64,000 nucleotides of DNA from Bifidobacterium sp. ESL0682 (GCF_029392815.1 NZ_CP113942.1:186001-250000), one strand, 5' to 3'; positions 10,301-19,775 are shown, counted from the stretch's first letter. Notes: generated by a model from the letters alone, not told the origin. A program made the numbers and translations.

Positions 10301-10368
10301 GATATCTCGTGGCTAAGAGAATTCGGTCGAGTGTGATTCACAAGGGTGCACACGTCAATAACAAGTAA
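7361..10368 (+). pseudogene. Sortase-dependent pilus tip/minor pilin adhesin, interrupted by one frameshift
   Basis: Reading through one frameshift gives a surface protein of about 1002 residues. A TTG at 7361 is six bases after AAAGGG and starts ERKSILKRLLCALAVL, a signal peptide. A large N-terminal adhesin region of unrecognised fold is followed by Ig-like segments in the last 400 residues. The cell-wall sorting signal is LPLTG, then a hydrophobic stretch and KRIRSS. The frame breaks in the A5 run at 8037-8041, where A6 would join LEK to TMANSNVGG. It heads the pilus operon, before the backbone pilin and sortase. Whether the break is real, phase-variable or a sequencing error is open. Confidence 0.8.
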
Positions 10369-10506
10369 TGTTCGTGGGCTGGTTCTGCTGTGCGTGCTGG
10401 CGTAAGCCGGCTGCCTTCCTCAAAACTTTGGGGTGCTGGCCCGCAGTGCCTGCCCGTCAATAAAAAATTTGTATCAGAAAACAAAATCTAGGAAAGGGTT
10501 ACATCA

Positions 10507-12462
10507 ATGAGTAACAACAAGCTTCGCCCGTTGGCGGCGGCTGTCATCTCGGCGGCCACGCTATTGGCCTTTGCGCCGTTCGGAGTCGCGAACGCCGCTA
10601 ATGCCTCAATCGATATGAGTAAAGCTGGCGCCACCACTATCACCATCAATGGTGATAAGAACACCATGAAGGGGCACAAGTTCGCGGCCGTGAAGGTTGG
10701 CGACTACCAGAATGCTGCCTATGACAGTGCTCATGCTGGCGTGCTGACTGGTGTGTCTGTGTCCACCGATGCGCAGGTCAAGGAAGCTGCGACGGCAGCA
10801 TTGGCTGCTGCCAAGGGCGATCGGAATATCACGCCCACCACTGCAGATTCCGCCTATGTGGGTAACCCTGTTGGCGAAGTCGCTTCCAAGTGGCTCGGCT
10901 ACGGCACTGGCGAGGACGGCACGTCGAATACCGCTACCGCGGTTGCTCCCGATAAGCATGGCTGGAACGGCGCCCTGCGTGATTTCGTCACCGAACTCGC
11001 CAAGAGCCAGACGGCCAACGCTTCGGACAAGACGTTCAGCCAGTTGTTCGCAGGCCAGACCACGTATGACGCGACTGCGACCACCGGAGACGACTATAAT
11101 GCTGTCGTTAACGTTTCTGAGCCCGGCCTCTATGTGGTCGAGGATCTCACCGCGCAGACCGTTGCGGACAGCGCAGCGCTGAAGAACTCCATTCCTATGC
11201 TCGTCGGTACTGGCATTAGTCTCAACGACGGTACCAACTACAACATGCTGGGCAGCATGGCTTTGGGCACGATTTCCATGAAGAACGACACTCCTTCAGT
11301 GACTAAGACCCTCGACAGCACTGCTGACAACAGCGATACCTCCATCGGCGGCAAGCTGCACTATAAGCTGACCAGCACCGTGCCGCTCACCACCGGCTTC
11401 GATCACTATGTCTTCACGATGGTCGATCACCCCGGTAAGGGCCTGACGTTTAACGATCCTTCTTCACTCAAGGTCACCGTTGGCGGCACTCCGCTCGCTG
11501 CTACGGATTACACGGTCAAGCACGCTGAAGATGCTGATGGCAACACGACTTATATCGTGATCGACTTCTCCTCTTCTGTCCGTTCTATGAAGTACCAGGA
11601 TTCGATTGTGGTCACCTATGCGCTCGGCATCAACAACAACGCGGAAAGCGGCAAGCCGATGAAGAACGGCGTGACCCTGGCGTATTCCAATGACTCCAAC
11701 AAGCAGCCGACCACCGACGCCCCGACGACGGACGCCAACGGCAATGTCATCAACTGCGTGCCTACTACCAGCACCTGCCCCAACGGCAGCGTCACCAACA
11801 ACGCTGATCAGGATGGAGCCAACAGCCCCTCCACGGCCAACGCTTACTTCCGCCACTTCAATGTCATCAACCAGAAGAAGGCCGACGGTGCCGGTTTGTC
11901 CGGAGCCACTTTCCAGCTGTTCAAGAAGGGCGACGCCACCCCGATCAAGTTCCTCAAGACCGGTGACGGTATGTACAAGAAGTCCGCTCTGCAGTCTGAT
12001 ACCAATGCGACCGCCAACCTCGTCGTGAACGACGGCGCTGCAGCTCAGGATGGGGACACCCCCGTTTCCGCTGGTCAGCTTCAGATTGATGGCCTCGCCG
12101 ATGGTCATTACACGCTCAAGGAAACTGCAGCAGCTCCGGGCTTCTCGGGCACGTTCCTGCCGTCGACCGAGGTTCAAGTCGGCCAGGGCACCAATCCTTC
12201 GGATTCCGCCTTCGCTAACACCAAGGATGCTCTCTACAACCTGATCGATGCTAAGGGCACCGTTGCTGCAGGCAGCACCGCGGCTTCGCTGGTCCCGGTC
12301 GCCATGACCTCGGCCGGAGCCGTTGTCGTCAACAACATCAACTCGATTTCCCAGCTGCCTCTCACCGGTGGCGCTGGCGTCATCCTGATGCTGCTGGTCG
12401 TTGTGGCGCTTGCCATGATCGCCGCCGCGCTGATTTTCGCTCGTCGTAAGATCAACGACTGA
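10507..12462 (+). CDS. Major (backbone) pilin, SpaA/FimA-like, LPLTG anchored
   Basis: This protein is polymerised by the class C sortase into the pilus shaft. It has a signal peptide MSNNKLRPLAAAVISAATLL ending near AANA. A central isopeptide-forming fimbrial domain is followed by a SpaA/Cna-B type domain with GATFQLFKKGD and DGHYTLKETAAAPGF, whose Glu typically catalyses the internal isopeptide bond. The end is LPLTG, a membrane segment and RRKIND. At 651 aa it is somewhat longer than typical bifidobacterial FimA. A canonical YPK pilin motif is not obvious; the lysine in TISMKNDTPSV is a possible substitute. AGGAAAGGG lies 8 bases before the ATG. The 137-base gap after the tip gene contains a GCTGGC-GTAA-GCCGGC hairpin. 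Confidence 0.88.
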   Translation: MSNNKLRPLAAAVISAATLLAFAPFGVANAANASIDMSKAGATTITINGDKNTMKGHKFAAVKVGDYQNAAYDSAHAGVLTGVSVSTDAQVKEAATAALAAAKGDRNITPTTADSAYVGNPVGEVASKWLGYGTGEDGTSNTATAVAPDKHGWNGALRDFVTELAKSQTANASDKTFSQLFAGQTTYDATATTGDDYNAVVNVSEPGLYVVEDLTAQTVADSAALKNSIPMLVGTGISLNDGTNYNMLGSMALGTISMKNDTPSVTKTLDSTADNSDTSIGGKLHYKLTSTVPLTTGFDHYVFTMVDHPGKGLTFNDPSSLKVTVGGTPLAATDYTVKHAEDADGNTTYIVIDFSSSVRSMKYQDSIVVTYALGINNNAESGKPMKNGVTLAYSNDSNKQPTTDAPTTDANGNVINCVPTTSTCPNGSVTNNADQDGANSPSTANAYFRHFNVINQKKADGAGLSGATFQLFKKGDATPIKFLKTGDGMYKKSALQSDTNATANLVVNDGAAAQDGDTPVSAGQLQIDGLADGHYTLKETAAAPGFSGTFLPSTEVQVGQGTNPSDSAFANTKDALYNLIDAKGTVAAGSTAASLVPVAMTSAGAVVVNNINSISQLPLTGGAGVILMLLVVVALAMIAAALIFARRKIND

Positions 12463-12680
12463 ATTTCGCGGGATGTGAGGCAAGGCGCGGTCAGCACTGA
12501 TCTTGCCTCACGCTGAAACCATGACCGCAAATTTATGATTCAAGGGAGACGTGGCCATTGCTGGCTGCGTTTCCCTTATTATTTCTCATTTCTTTTTTGC
12601 TTTTGAATCAGGTTTTATTTTATTTTGTCAAATCGGTGATGACGCACTTGGCAATGGCTGCCACGGAAGGATGCGATTCG

Positions 12681-13716
12681 TTGAACGAACAAATGGATAT
12701 CTTGGGTATGCAGGACGAGTCTTTTGACGAAGTGATGAAGTCCGACCATAAGGGCCGGGGCCATCGGGTACTCGTCATTTCCCTCGATACCGCGATCGCT
12801 GTTTTCCTGGTGGCGCTGCTAGTTGCAGTGTGCTGGTTTCCGGCACGCTGGCTTTCCGATATGAATCTCGAACGCGAGATGACCGAAAGCAATAGCAACC
12901 ATTTCGCCGCCTGGCCGCAGGGCAAGGTCGTAGACGAATATGCGAAGGCGCAGGCCTACAACAAGAAGATTGCTGCCTCTAACCAGGAGACGCTGGGGGA
13001 ATTCACCGATCCGTTTGCCGGGGAAAAGACTCAGACAAACCGTTGAGCGAGAAGGACAAGGATTACCAGGCACTGCTCAACGATGGCACTGGCATGATGG
13101 GGACGTTGCGCATTCCGAAGATTTCTGTGCGAATGCCGATTTTCCATGGCACTTCCGATGAGGTGCTTCGTCATGGTGCTGGGCACCTCTACGGCACCAG
13201 CCTACCCGTAGGGGGATCTTCCACCAACGCCGTGCTCAGCGGCCATAGCGGCCTGCCGGGAGCGTTGCTATTCACTCGTCTGGATGAACTCAAAAGGGCG
13301 ATTTCTTCTATATCCAGACCCTGAACCGCACCATGGGCTATTTGGTTACTGGCATCCATGTCATCAAACCTACGGATACTCATCTATATAAGGTCGTTCC
13401 GGGCAAGGACTTGGTCACCCTGATGACCTGCACGCCTTACGGTGTCAATACCGAACGCCTTATTATTACGGGCAGTCGCCGGTCCATCCCCGAGCCGATT
13501 CCCGATCTCGACCATGCCAGCGGCGATGGCATCATGTATGCCATTCTGGTTGGTCTGGCAGTATTCCTTGTCGGAGCTACGGCGACGAGGATTTACCATA
13601 AAAAGCCCCGGCCGATTCGTCATGCTATGGTTTGCGGCCAACCGCCGAGATTCTGGCAGAGGCGGCTTAGGAATGCGTTGCGGCAGGTGCGTGCTGCTGA
13701 ATTGACAAATCGATGA
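12681..13716 (+). pseudogene. Class C pilin sortase, interrupted by two frameshifts
   Basis: The reconstructed protein of about 345 aa is a pilus-assembling class C sortase. Segments in order are a membrane anchor (ISLDTAIAVFLVALLVAV), GMMGTLRIPKISVRMPIFHG, the catalytic His in SGHSGLPGA, the catalytic Cys in TCTPYGVNTERL and a C-terminal membrane helix. Frames change at the A4 run 13024-13027 and the A4 run 13292-13295. Adding one A at each restores GEKDSDKPLSEKDKDYQALL and DELKKGDFFYIQTLNRTMGY. The start is TTG 12681, nine bases after GGAAGGA. As written, His and Cys lie in different frames, so no active enzyme would be made. Confidence 0.85.
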
Positions 13717-13731
13717 TTAAAGATTTATGAT
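13702..13731 (+). promoter_or_regulatory. Promoter of the LacI regulator gene
   Basis: TTGACA (13702-13707), 18 bases, TATGAT (13726-13731). Both boxes are close to consensus. The -35 box lies inside the last codons of the sortase gene. Confidence 0.65.
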
Positions 13732-13742
13732 ACAAGAAAGTT

Positions 13743-13756
13743 TCGAAACGTTTCGA
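13743..13756. promoter_or_regulatory. LacI-type operator 1 (TCGAAACGTTTCGA)
   Basis: A perfect 14-bp palindrome with the central CG typical of LacI-family sites lies just downstream of the predicted transcription start of the regulator gene. An identical copy precedes the ABC operon at 15158-15171. Autoregulation is inferred. Confidence 0.75.
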
Positions 13757-13847
13757 TTCTACAAGTCGGAATGTATTGCAGGTGGTCGATGGACGACTAT
13801 ATGGTTGCCTGTCGGTAGGCTTTGAACGCGACAAAGAAGGTGAGCGC

Positions 13848-15002
13848 ATGGCTGGCATCAAAGATGTTGCGAAGGCGGCAGGGGTTTCCGTCTCCACGGT
13901 TTCATATGTGCTCTCTGGCAAGCGTTCTATTTCTTCCAAAACCACCGATAAGGTGCTTCGAGCCATCGATGAACTCGGCTACATTCCCGACGCCAGCGCG
14001 CAGAAGATGCGCGGCCAGCTCAACCACATCATCGCCATCAGCGAGCCGATGCATGAGGGTGTGAACCAGATGCAATACAGCGCCTACTTCATGCAGTCGG
14101 CATGGCAGGCCAGGGCCGCCGGCTACGATATTCTTCTGCTCACCGGCGCGGACGCCGTGGCCGACATCGAACGCGTGACACACAGTAATCTCGTTGACGG
14201 CGTGCTGTTGCTCGATGTCGAAGAAAAGGACGCTCGCGTAGCCGCCGCGGCTCGATATCATAAGCCCTGCGTGGCTATTGGCTTGCCTGAAAACCATGAC
14301 GATTGCGCTTGCGTCGATATCGATTTCGTGAAGATGGGTCGCCGCACCGCTGACAGGCTTTTCAAGCTCGGCCATCGGGAAGTGGCATTGCTGCGAGCCC
14401 AGGAAATCGACTATGCGCGCCATGCCGGCTATGTGCTCCTGTTCCGGAGTGCTTTTCTCGATCGTGCTCGCGAGATTGGTCTTACGGTGATCGAGTCCGG
14501 CTCGGTCGACAATGCGACATTCGATGCCGGGGAATTCGTGCGTGATTTGCTTGATCGAGACTCTCGTCCAACGGCGATAGTCAATCAGGCCGGGGTTAAT
14601 ATCCTGAATCTGACGGTCACGGCGCTTCTGGCTGCTGGGTTGAGCATTCCAGACGACATCTCAGTGCTTTCCTGCGGTACGTTCATGCGCGAGGAACCGA
14701 TGCGTCGGCCGGTCAGCGAGGAACCGTTCGAGCCGGAACGGCTCTGCTCCATCGCCATGAGCACACTGGTTTCCTCCATTGAGAATCGTCAGGACATCGC
14801 CGGAAAGGTGACGCTGATCGATCCGGAATTCGTCGATCGTGGTTCGCTCGGCCTGGCGCCGCAAAATCTTGGCTTTAGTAGCGATGGTATTTCCATTCCC
14901 GCGCCCTTTGCCGTCGGGCAGATGGGCTCTGAAATTTCGTCTTCAACGCCAATCGTTTCTGCCTGCGAAGGCGGAGGCTTGGAGGGAGAGCTTATGGATT
15001 GA
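13848..15002 (+). CDS. LacI-family transcriptional regulator of the GH172/ABC operon
   Basis: This is a DNA-binding repressor of local sugar genes. The N-terminal helix-turn-helix reads IKDVAKAAGVSVSTVSYVLS, followed by the hinge helix region near SAQKMRG and a periplasmic-binding-protein-like effector domain to the C-terminus. The last 50 residues are not typical of LacI proteins. The ATG at 13848 has GAAGG eight bases upstream and puts the HTH at the N-terminus as expected. The gene is divergent from nothing and lies directly upstream of the transporter it probably controls, with the same palindrome before both units. Confidence 0.9.
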   Translation: MAGIKDVAKAAGVSVSTVSYVLSGKRSISSKTTDKVLRAIDELGYIPDASAQKMRGQLNHIIAISEPMHEGVNQMQYSAYFMQSAWQARAAGYDILLLTGADAVADIERVTHSNLVDGVLLLDVEEKDARVAAAARYHKPCVAIGLPENHDDCACVDIDFVKMGRRTADRLFKLGHREVALLRAQEIDYARHAGYVLLFRSAFLDRAREIGLTVIESGSVDNATFDAGEFVRDLLDRDSRPTAIVNQAGVNILNLTVTALLAAGLSIPDDISVLSCGTFMREEPMRRPVSEEPFEPERLCSIAMSTLVSSIENRQDIAGKVTLIDPEFVDRGSLGLAPQNLGFSSDGISIPAPFAVGQMGSEISSSTPIVSACEGGGLEGELMD

Positions 15003-15156
15003 ATCGATATCAAACGTTGAATTGACGTAGGACCGGTGCCCAGTCGGGCAGGCACTCAGCGATGAGGGTTTGGCGTGGTCGCTCGGTTTTGATTTTGCCT
15101 TTCGATGAAGCAAGGAATGACATGAAAAATAGAAAGTGCAGTTCATTGTCTTGTGA

Positions 15157-15172
15157 ATCGAAACGTTTCGAT
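15157..15172. promoter_or_regulatory. LacI-type operator 2 upstream of the ABC/GH172 operon
   Basis: ATCGAAACGTTTCGAT is a perfect 16-bp palindrome 47 bases before the solute-binding protein ATG. Its 14-bp core is identical to operator 1, which supports control of both units by the regulator at 13848-15002. Confidence 0.75.
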
Positions 15173-15218
15173 TTTGAGTTGTGTACTTCCGTTCATTGGT
15201 AATATCCAAGGAGGAAAG

Positions 15219-16526
15219 ATGAAGATAAGAAAGATTGCAGCAGCGGCGCTTGCGGCTGTGCTTTCACTGACGGCACTTTCGGCCTGCGGGTCGAACAACG
15301 CCCAGGATGACGCACATCCACAAAGCATTTCGTTCTGGTATTATGACCTGCCGACTGCGGCGCAGACCGAGGCTTGGAAGAGGGCGGCCGACCAGTTCAC
15401 CCAGCAGACAGGCGTCAAGGTGAAATTTGAGGTCAAGTCGTTCACGCAGATCGCGCAGAACTCCAGCCAGTTCCTGGATTCGAACCAAGCTCCCGACATC
15501 ATGGAATCCAACCGCGGCAACGGTTCCGCAGGCATGCTTTCCTCGATGGAGTTGCTGAGCGATTTGAAGCCGTATGTCAAGAAATACGGCTGGGATAAGA
15601 AAATCACCAAGGCTGATGCTTCGATTGCCAAATATGATGACATGGGCATCATGAGCGGTACCAAGTGGGTTGGCCTGCCAAACTATGCCGAATATCAACG
15701 TGTGTATTACAACAAGACGATGTTCGACAAATACGGCATCAAGATTCCCACCACGATGGCCGAATTCGAGCAGGCATGTCAAGAGTTCAAGTCGCACGGC
15801 ATCACGCCGATTGCCGCCGATGCGCAGGAATACGGTGTGATGTGGCTCTGGTGGTCGTTGGTGGGCACGAAGGCCGACAAGAGGTTCATTGACGATTGGC
15901 AGATGTACCGGCATGATGTCAATTGGAACGCCGAACCACTGACCTACGCCACCAACACCATCAACGATTGGGTCAAGAAAGGCTATATCTCCCGCAGCGC
16001 CACGGGCCTCAAGGCGGAAGACACCACGAACTCCTTCATCAAAGGCAATGAATATCCGATTTACCAGACCGGCACGTGGAACCAAAGCCGCTTCATCGCC
16101 CAGATCAAGAATTTCGATTGGACAGCGGCCGCGCTGCCGGGCACCAAGATGCTGCAGGGCTGCACGGGCAATCTGCTGACCATCCCCACCAAGTCCCATC
16201 ACAAGGACCTTGCGGCGAAGCTTCTGAACAACGTGCTTTCCGTGGAGAATCAGGACGGCATCGGCAACGCCGGCGGAATCCCACTGGCTGCCGATATGAG
16301 CAAGATCAACAACGTAAAGAATCGGGAGATGATCAGGGAATATTCTCAGTATTCCCAGAAGGGCGACCTGTCTTATTACCCGGATTATCCAGCCTCGAAT
16401 CTGACCGACGACATTTCGGCCCAGTTCCAGGAGCTCGTCAACGGAACCGAGACGCCCAAGCAGGTGCTCGATGCGTTGCACAAGTCCTACGATACCGGCG
16501 TGGTCGACATGGGCTTCAAAGACTAA
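15219..16526 (+). CDS. ABC transporter solute-binding lipoprotein (carbohydrate uptake, family 1)
   Basis: This is a membrane-tethered binding protein for an oligosaccharide. The signal sequence MKIRKIAAAALAAVLSLTAL ends in a LSAC lipobox with CGSNN after the modified cysteine. The mature domain shows the cluster-B sugar-binding pattern, for example FWYYDLPTAAQTEAWKRAA and VGLPNYAEYQRVYYNKTMF. Start 15219 has a perfect AAGGAGG. It is the first gene of a four-gene operon with two permeases and a GH172 enzyme, so the ligand is probably a fructofuranosyl or arabinofuranosyl oligosaccharide. Confidence 0.92.
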   Translation: MKIRKIAAAALAAVLSLTALSACGSNNAQDDAHPQSISFWYYDLPTAAQTEAWKRAADQFTQQTGVKVKFEVKSFTQIAQNSSQFLDSNQAPDIMESNRGNGSAGMLSSMELLSDLKPYVKKYGWDKKITKADASIAKYDDMGIMSGTKWVGLPNYAEYQRVYYNKTMFDKYGIKIPTTMAEFEQACQEFKSHGITPIAADAQEYGVMWLWWSLVGTKADKRFIDDWQMYRHDVNWNAEPLTYATNTINDWVKKGYISRSATGLKAEDTTNSFIKGNEYPIYQTGTWNQSRFIAQIKNFDWTAAALPGTKMLQGCTGNLLTIPTKSHHKDLAAKLLNNVLSVENQDGIGNAGGIPLAADMSKINNVKNREMIREYSQYSQKGDLSYYPDYPASNLTDDISAQFQELVNGTETPKQVLDALHKSYDTGVVDMGFKD

Positions 16527-16544
16527 GCGGCGGTTGTCGTTTGG

Positions 16545-16575
16545 AATCGATCCGTCTGATTCATCGGATTCGATT
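16545..16575 (+). other. Intercistronic hairpin after the binding-protein gene
   Basis: AATCGATCCG and CGGATTCGATT pair around a 10-base loop with one bulge. There is no U-run. Such stems after binding-protein genes often protect the upstream mRNA or dampen expression of the permeases. Confidence 0.45.
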
Positions 16576-16643
16576 GGTCCGTCCCAGTCTCTCAATCATC
16601 TCAAATATCAATTCAGCATGTCATTACCACCAAGGAGGTTGTA

Positions 16644-17582
16644 ATGCAAACAGCAAAAGCCAAAAGGCCTTCGATGTCGCGTCTGCCTGGCAATAAATCC
16701 TCAAAGTTCGTTCCTTACCTCATCCCCGGCATTCTGGGGCTTGCGGTCATTATCATCGTGCCGTTCCTGTGGAACGTGTGCCTGAGCTTCACGCGTTGGC
16801 GTGGGGTGGGCCCGATGAAGTTTATCGGTGCCAAGAACTGGATTCGACTGATGGGCGACGCCACATTCTGGAAATCGTTCCTGAATTCGTTCTGGATTAT
16901 CGTCGCGATTGTCGTTATTCCTACGATTCTGGGCCTAATCATCTCTTCGGTGCTCACCGATGTCATCCAGAAGAAGTTTGGTTCGAAGACAGCCTCGTTC
17001 ATTCGTGCGCTTTACTATCTCCCGCAGCTGTTGCCAGTCGCCGTGGCCACCATCATTATGGGCTGGATCTTCCGACCGGACGATGGCGCAATCAACGCGC
17101 TGATTGCTAAATTCACCAGTGGACCGGTCGCCATCAATTGGCTCGGTAACCCGAAACTCGCCCTGCCTAGCTTGATGTTCATTCTCATCTGGATTCAGCT
17201 CGGCTACCCGATTGTCATCTTCATGTCCGGTCTGCAACGCGTCGACCCCGAGCTTTACGAAGCCGCCGGGCTCGATGGCGCGAACTGGTGGCAGAAGTTC
17301 CGCGTGGTTACTCTACCGTCAATCATGCCTGAGCTGATGGTCGTCATCCTCACCGCTACTATCGGCGCGCTGAAGACCTTCGGCCCGGTCTATCTGCTGA
17401 CCAAGGGCGGTCCTGGCACCACAACGATTGTGCCGTCCTATTATTCATACAACCAATTCTTCCAAATCCATCAGGTCGGCTACGGCGCCGCCATCTCGAC
17501 TTCACTGACGCTGGTCATCATCGTGTTCTCCGTGGTGTTCACGATTTTCCAGGGCCGCGTCGAGAAGAATATGGACGACTGA
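16644..17582 (+). CDS. Sugar ABC transporter permease (MalF/UgpA-like)
   Basis: This 312-aa inner-membrane permease has about six transmembrane segments. The EAA coupling loop reads YEAAGLDGANWWQKFRVVTL and would contact a cytoplasmic ATPase. The start ATG follows AAGGAGG by six bases. It pairs with the next gene to form the channel. No ATPase is encoded in the operon, as is common in bifidobacteria, where one MsiK-like ATPase serves many importers. Confidence 0.92.
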   Translation: MQTAKAKRPSMSRLPGNKSSKFVPYLIPGILGLAVIIIVPFLWNVCLSFTRWRGVGPMKFIGAKNWIRLMGDATFWKSFLNSFWIIVAIVVIPTILGLIISSVLTDVIQKKFGSKTASFIRALYYLPQLLPVAVATIIMGWIFRPDDGAINALIAKFTSGPVAINWLGNPKLALPSLMFILIWIQLGYPIVIFMSGLQRVDPELYEAAGLDGANWWQKFRVVTLPSIMPELMVVILTATIGALKTFGPVYLLTKGGPGTTTIVPSYYSYNQFFQIHQVGYGAAISTSLTLVIIVFSVVFTIFQGRVEKNMDD

Positions 17583-17594
17583 GAGGAGCGTAAC

Positions 17595-18506
17595 ATGTCT
17601 GAAGCAACAATATCGACGACCGCCATGGGCAGCGCCAAATCAAGCGAGAGCAAAACCGCACAGGTCAGCCACAAGGCCAAGCACATCAGGTCCTGGGGCG
17701 ACTGGTTGGCGTTGATTCTCCTGATTGCGGGGGCGCTGGTGATGCTCTTCCCAATCATTATCTTGGCGATGAACGCCTTCAAGACCATCGGCGACTACAA
17801 CGCCACCGGTCCGCTTTCCCTACCGGCGCATCCCACCATGAGCGGCATCGTCAGCTTCTGGAAGATGAGCGACTTCCCGGTCAAGTTGGGCAACTCTCTG
17901 CTGATTTCGCTGATTGTCGCGGTGCTGGGCGTGGTGCTTTCCGTGCTCAACTCCTTCGCGTTGGGCATTGGTAAGGTGAAGGGCAACCGTTGGATCATCT
18001 TGGCGATCATGCTCGCCAACATGATGCCGCAGGAAGCGTTGCTGTTCCCGCTCTACACAATGTTCAAGCACATCGGCCTCTACAACACACAATGGGCAAT
18101 CGTCGTCATCTTCACCATCATCCAGAGCGCGTACGGCACTTATCTGCTCTCCTCGGTCTATGGCACATTCCCGCAGGCCATTCTCGAGGCTGCTACCATC
18201 GACGGTGCCTCGCGCTGGACAGTGCTGCGTAAGGTCGTGTTGCCGATTTCGTGGTCGACCATCAGCGTGCTGTTCGTGTTCTTCTTCGTGTGGACCTGGA
18301 ACGAGTACATGATTCCGATGGCCTTCCTGATGGACGACAACGTGCAGACCGTGCCGCTGGCGCTCGCCACTCTGCAAGGCCAGCACACGATGGATGCGAC
18401 TACCTTGGCAGCTGCCTCGCTGCTGAGCATCATCCCAACCATCATCTTCTTCATCATCTTCCAGCGCAAGCTCAATCAAGGCATCGTCGCTGGTGCGGTG
18501 AAGTAG
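17595..18506 (+). CDS. Sugar ABC transporter permease (MalG/UgpE-like)
   Basis: This is the second channel subunit (303 aa), with an N-terminal cytoplasmic stretch, about six membrane helices and the EAA loop LEAATIDGASRWTVLRKVVL. It lies 12 bases after the first permease, with GAGGAG upstream of the ATG. It is translated with its partner and is followed 47 bases later by the GH172 gene. Confidence 0.92.
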   Translation: MSEATISTTAMGSAKSSESKTAQVSHKAKHIRSWGDWLALILLIAGALVMLFPIIILAMNAFKTIGDYNATGPLSLPAHPTMSGIVSFWKMSDFPVKLGNSLLISLIVAVLGVVLSVLNSFALGIGKVKGNRWIILAIMLANMMPQEALLFPLYTMFKHIGLYNTQWAIVVIFTIIQSAYGTYLLSSVYGTFPQAILEAATIDGASRWTVLRKVVLPISWSTISVLFVFFFVWTWNEYMIPMAFLMDDNVQTVPLALATLQGQHTMDATTLAAASLLSIIPTIIFFIIFQRKLNQGIVAGAVK

Positions 18507-18553
18507 GCAATCTGACCGATAATACTGGTAGAAGGACAGGAAAGGCTTTGAGT

Positions 18554-19723
18554 ATGAATGGAATGGCAGTGGGTTCTGGCTTGGGAGAAGGGACGAGCGA
18601 GAATTTCGGTGGATTAGGCGGTTTCGGCGCGGGCATGATGGACGGGCTTGCGGTGGCATCGCGCGGGCGCTCGCGTTGCGTCAACGCGGAGAACCCGACT
18701 GGGGGCAAAGGAGTAGCGGCGCAAACAGCCAGCAAACTTGGCCCCTCGCGCAAGGGAACTCCATGCCTGGGCAACGTCCCCGCCGGCGAATCGGTGACGC
18801 TAATGGATGTTGACGGGCCAGGCGTTATCCGCCATATCTGGATGACCGTCACCGACAAAACCTCACCCACCGGGCCGAATGTGCTGCGCAATCTCATCCT
18901 CGAGTTCTATTGGGATGGCGAGGAAAGCCCGTCGGTGGTCTGCCCGATCGGAGACTTCTTCTGCTGTGGCCATGGTCAGGCTTGCCCGGTCAATTCCATG
19001 CCCGTCATGGTCGCGCCTAACCGTGGCTTCAACTGCTATTTCACTATGCCTTTCGAACATGCGAAAATTGTGCTGCGCAGCGATCATAATGAGGATGTTC
19101 CAGCGTTCTTCTACCAGATCGATTACACCGAATACGACGCGTTGCCCGACGATGCCATGCGATTCCATGCCCAATGGCGCCGTGAGCGGGTGACTAAGGA
19201 AGCGCAGGATTATACGATTCTCGACGGTGTTCGCGGCCAAGGCACTTACGTTGGCACCTACCTCGCGTTGACGGCGCTGGAAAGTCGTTGGTGGGGCGAA
19301 GGCGAAGTCAAGATGTACCTCGACGGCGACACCGATTACCCGACGATTACCAGCACTGGCACCGAGGATTATTTCGGCGGGGCCTGGAGTTTGGCCGCAT
19401 TCGACGATGATGGCCGTATGCATGAACAGACTTATTGCGCCCCGTTCGCCGGTTTCCCGTTCCGTTCGCAGCGTCTCGTCGGACGCAAAAGCGATTATTG
19501 GGATTCGGCCACTCCGGTGATGCGCGGGCTGTATCGTTGGCACATCCCGGATCCGATTTATTTCGACCGCGATTTGCGCGTGACCATTCAGCAGATCGGT
19601 ACGGACGAGGCTGGGCTTTTCGAGCGTTCGGATGACGTGGCGAGCGTTGCCTATTGGTATCAGCGCGAACCGCACACCCCGTTCCCGACGATTGGCGACC
19701 GCCACTTCCGCCAGCCGCGCTGA
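18554..19723 (+). CDS. GH172 (DUF2961) glycoside hydrolase
   Basis: This 389-aa DUF2961 protein belongs to GH172. Characterised members include a Bifidobacterium dentium enzyme acting on difructose dianhydride I and alpha-D-fructofuranosyl/arabinofuranosyl linkages, and actinobacterial alpha-D-arabinofuranosidases. Motifs seen are VDGPGVIRHIWMTV, LEFYWDGEESPSV, CPIGDFFCCGHG and TSTGTEDYFGG, the last probably holding a catalytic Glu. It lacks a signal peptide, so it acts on imported sugar. GGAAAGG precedes the chosen ATG by eight bases; a TTG six bases earlier is an alternative. It is the last gene of the LacI-controlled ABC operon. The exact substrate is inferred, not shown. Confidence 0.88.
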   Translation: MNGMAVGSGLGEGTSENFGGLGGFGAGMMDGLAVASRGRSRCVNAENPTGGKGVAAQTASKLGPSRKGTPCLGNVPAGESVTLMDVDGPGVIRHIWMTVTDKTSPTGPNVLRNLILEFYWDGEESPSVVCPIGDFFCCGHGQACPVNSMPVMVAPNRGFNCYFTMPFEHAKIVLRSDHNEDVPAFFYQIDYTEYDALPDDAMRFHAQWRRERVTKEAQDYTILDGVRGQGTYVGTYLALTALESRWWGEGEVKMYLDGDTDYPTITSTGTEDYFGGAWSLAAFDDDGRMHEQTYCAPFAGFPFRSQRLVGRKSDYWDSATPVMRGLYRWHIPDPIYFDRDLRVTIQQIGTDEAGLFERSDDVASVAYWYQREPHTPFPTIGDRHFRQPR

Positions 19724-19737
19724 AGTTGAATATTCAA

Positions 19738-19775
19738 ATGCCGGTTGAGGACTGATGAATGTCCTCAACCGGCAT
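19738..19775. terminator. Bidirectional terminator between GH172 and esterase genes
   Basis: Perfect 15-bp arms ATGCCGGTTGAGGAC and GTCCTCAACCGGCAT surround an 8-base loop, with T-rich flanks and a further ATTCAA/TTGAAT pairing outside. It lies between two convergent genes and would serve both. Confidence 0.85.

Noticed and set aside
8037..13295. Programmed ribosomal or transcriptional slippage at the A4-A5 runs of the pilus genes
   Set aside because: The runs are shorter than those known to slip efficiently, and there is no stimulatory hairpin or internal Shine-Dalgarno at the right spacing. Sequencing error or mutation is simpler.
15264..16595. A 443-codon minus-strand frame opposite the binding-protein gene
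   Set aside because: The plus strand has a perfect ribosome site, lipobox and sugar-binding pattern. The opposite frame is an expected antisense artefact.
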